From positions 1 to 7,143 of the forward strand of contig JBLIOB010000222.1 in NCBI GenBank assembly GCA_047639575.1: a DNA stretch of 7,143 nucleotides, read 5' to 3'. Shown here piece by piece: positions 5,549 to 7,143 of the stretch. The notes under the pieces were generated by a model. It was not told the DNA's origin, made no database searches, and saw only the letters and a list, made by a program, of their open reading frames with translations. Position 1 is the first letter of the stretch. Every line of letters begins with the position of its first letter. A program made the position numbers and the translations under genes. Source of the stretch: JBLIOB01 sp047639575 (lineage in GTDB: Bacteria > Bacteroidota > Bacteroidia > Flavobacteriales_D > Parvicellaceae).

Positions 5549-6967
5549 TTAGTCAACTACATCTCCGAAAAGAGTGGCTGTGGTGCCACGAGTTATTACA
5601 ACGTTAACATAATCTCCTGCAACATGTTCGCCTTTGTCAATAATTACCATTGAGTATTGAGTGTTTCTTCCGCACAATTGTTCATCAGATTTTTTGGAAG
5701 GTCCTTCAATCAAGATCTCTTGTTTTTGGCCAACAAAAGATTCGTGATGTTTCAGAGAAGAAGCAAATTGAACTTCCATTACTTCCGTTAATCGTTTCTT
5801 CTTTATGACCAATGGGATATCATCCTCATACTTTCTTTCCGCCAAGGTTTTTGGTCTTTCGCTATAAAAGAAATGATACGCGAAATTATATTGAACTTCT
5901 TCCATGAGAGTAAGAGTCTCTTGGTGTTGTTCATCCGTCTCACCGCAGAATCCAGTTATAATATCTGTTGAAATTGCACAGCCTGGAATAATCTCTTTAA
6001 TCGCTCTAATTCGATCCAAATACCACTCTCTAGAATAGCCTCTATTCATTTTAGCTAGTACTTCACTATTTCCAGATTGAACAGGTAAATGCACGTATTT
6101 ACAAATGTTATCGTGCTTAGCCATAGAGTGAAGCACGTCATCTGTCATATCTTTAGGGTGTGAAGTGGAAAACCTAACTCTTAACAAGGGATTAACTACA
6201 GCAACATTTTCAAGTAATTGGGCAAAGTTTACTGTCGGTTGTTCTGTATCTTCAATTTCACCTTTCTTGTTAATATTCCAACGATAACTATCTACATTCT
6301 GGCCTAATAAAGTGACTTCTCTATAACCTTGCTCAAATAAATCTCGTGCTTCCGCTACAATTGATAAAGGATTCCGGCTGCGCTCTCTGCCTCTTGTGAA
6401 AGGAACTACGCAAAATGAGCACATATTGTCACACCCACGGGTGATTGAAATGAAGGCAGACACTCCATTCGACACAAGTCGTACTGGGTTGATGTCGGCA
6501 TAAGTTTCATCTCTTGATAATAATACGTTTACGGCTTTGTGCCCGCCATCTACTTCGGAAATTAAAGAAGGAAGATCTCTGTAAGCATCTGGACCAACAA
6601 CAAGGTCAACTAACTTCTCTTCTTCCAAAAGCGATTCTTTCATCCGTTCCGCCATACAACCTAGCACTCCAACTATTAGTTGTGGGTTAGCTGCTTTTTG
6701 TTTTTTAAATGCCGTTAATCGCTTTCTAACAGTTTGTTCGGCTTTGTCACGAATCGAGCATGTATTTAGTAAAATTAAATCCGCTTCTTCATGATTCCTC
6801 GTAGTGCCAAATCCCGATTCAGTCATTATAGAAGCAACAATCTCGCTATCAGAAAAATTCATAGCACAGCCATAACTTTCAACATATAGCTTTCTTTTCG
6901 CATTAGTTGGTGGAGTAACTAACGTTGCCGTGCCTTGTTGACTTTCTATAATTTTTTTTTCTTCCAT
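5549..6967 (-). CDS. miaB: tRNA-2-methylthio-N6-dimethylallyladenosine synthase MiaB
   Basis: MiaB is a radical-SAM methylthiotransferase that adds a methylthio group at C2 of N6-isopentenyladenosine-37 in tRNAs reading UNN codons. The 472-residue protein has the full three-domain layout. The N-terminal UPF0004/MTTase domain (about 26-135) holds C34, C70 and C104 as ligands of the auxiliary [4Fe-4S] cluster. The radical-SAM domain (about 165-400) holds the CxxxCxxC motif C179, C183, C186. A C-terminal TRAM tRNA-binding domain covers about 405-470. LNTCSIRDKAEQ (67-78) and RGCDNMCSFCVVPFTRGRE (177-195) are characteristic of MiaB rather than MtaB or RimO. The ATG at 6967 leaves a short polar N-terminal extension (1-25). 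It lies about 23 nt downstream of a predicted transcription start. It is the first gene of the operon leading to secG, 8 nt before the sigma-54 activator. Confidence 0.97.
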   Translation of the reverse strand: MEEKKIIESQQGTATLVTPPTNAKRKLYVESYGCAMNFSDSEIVASIMTESGFGTTRNHEEADLILLNTCSIRDKAEQTVRKRLTAFKKQKAANPQLIVGVLGCMAERMKESLLEEEKLVDLVVGPDAYRDLPSLISEVDGGHKAVNVLLSRDETYADINPVRLVSNGVSAFISITRGCDNMCSFCVVPFTRGRERSRNPLSIVAEARDLFEQGYREVTLLGQNVDSYRWNINKKGEIEDTEQPTVNFAQLLENVAVVNPLLRVRFSTSHPKDMTDDVLHSMAKHDNICKYVHLPVQSGNSEVLAKMNRGYSREWYLDRIRAIKEIIPGCAISTDIITGFCGETDEQHQETLTLMEEVQYNFAYHFFYSERPKTLAERKYEDDIPLVIKKKRLTEVMEVQFASSLKHHESFVGQKQEILIEGPSKKSDEQLCGRNTQYSMVIIDKGEHVAGDYVNVVITRGTTATLFGDVVD

Positions 6968-6995
6968 TTCCGATTCGCATTAATCAAAGGGGTTG

Positions 6996-7026
6996 CAAAA
7001 GTACTTAATTCATGTCGGGTGTCAAA
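6996..7026 (-). promoter_or_regulatory. Bacteroidota housekeeping promoter of the miaB operon
   Basis: The minus strand has TTTG (7026-7023), a 19-nt spacer, then TACTTTTG (7003-6996). This is an exact fit to the Bacteroidota primary-sigma consensus TTTG-N19-21-TAnnTTTG. Transcription would start near 6990, leaving about 23 nt before the miaB ATG. The position relative to an otherwise well-supported start codon strengthens the call. Confidence 0.8.
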
Positions 7027-7052
7027 GTGGCAGAAAAATATTTTGAATTAAT

Positions 7053-7072
7053 ATATATTATTTATAATATAT
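7053..7072. repeat. AT-only palindrome between divergent promoters
   Basis: Perfect 9-bp arms (7053-7061 ATATATTAT and 7064-7072 ATAATATAT) flank a central TT. The palindrome lies about 27 bp upstream of the miaB -33 element, in a very AT-rich stretch. It could be an operator or just low-complexity DNA. Confidence 0.35.
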
Positions 7073-7094
7073 GGAAGACAACATGTCAAACGGA

Positions 7095-7127
7095 TTTGGA
7101 GAGACAAGTTTTTTTTGTATTTCTTTG
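7095..7127 (+). promoter_or_regulatory. Possible divergent promoter reading out of the window
   Basis: The plus strand has TTTG (7095-7098), a 21-nt spacer and TTTCTTTG (7120-7127), which deviates from TAnnTTTG by one base and is followed by CAC. No supported gene begins before the window ends, so a rightward gene would have to start beyond 7143. Confidence 0.3.
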
Positions 7128-7143
7128 CACTACATTTAAAGAA

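Noticed and set aside
7071..7139. 22-codon plus-strand ORF starting ATGGAAGAC
   Set aside because: It is very short, overlaps the predicted divergent promoter, and has no similarity signal.

Overview
This is an AT-rich window from a member of the Bacteroidota, most likely of the Cytophagales type. That placement is inferred from three things: a TTTG-N19-TAnnTTTG promoter upstream of miaB, ribosome-binding regions that are A-rich rather than Shine-Dalgarno-like, and the protein sequences and gene order (miaB, sigma-54 activator, lptE, TPR-like protein, secG). Every supported gene lies on the minus strand, so transcription runs from the right end to the left end.

The right part (7143 to about 2518) looks like one operon. 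A clear housekeeping-type promoter precedes miaB (tRNA 2-methylthio modification). It is followed by a sigma-54 enhancer-binding activator with no receiver domain, the LPS-assembly lipoprotein lptE (which starts at TTG), an unassigned protein with a C-terminal TPR-like segment, and secG. The genes are separated by 8 nt, 20 nt, a 1-nt stop/start overlap and 1 nt, which suggests co-transcription and coupled translation. A strong intrinsic terminator closes the unit after secG. Most of the operon serves envelope biogenesis: outer-membrane LPS insertion and the Sec translocon, with a regulator in the middle.

Between that terminator and groES sits a 67-codon ORF that is a compact second copy of SecG. 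It keeps both membrane segments but has a shorter loop and no C-terminal tail. This is the least expected gene in the window.

The left part is groES-groEL, ending in an intrinsic terminator at 73-106. The 154-nt groES leader contains no TTTG on the coding strand, so it has no consensus Bacteroidota housekeeping promoter, and no CIRCE element. It does contain a TTGGCACA-type -24/-12-like element, an imperfect inverted repeat and a 12-of-13 direct repeat spaced 30 bp apart. I infer stress control by an alternative sigma factor, possibly sigma-54; the activator encoded 2-3 kb upstream is an untested candidate partner. The outer 176 bases at the right end hold the miaB promoter, an AT-rich palindrome and a possible divergent promoter. 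The leftmost 60 bases hold nothing I can support.
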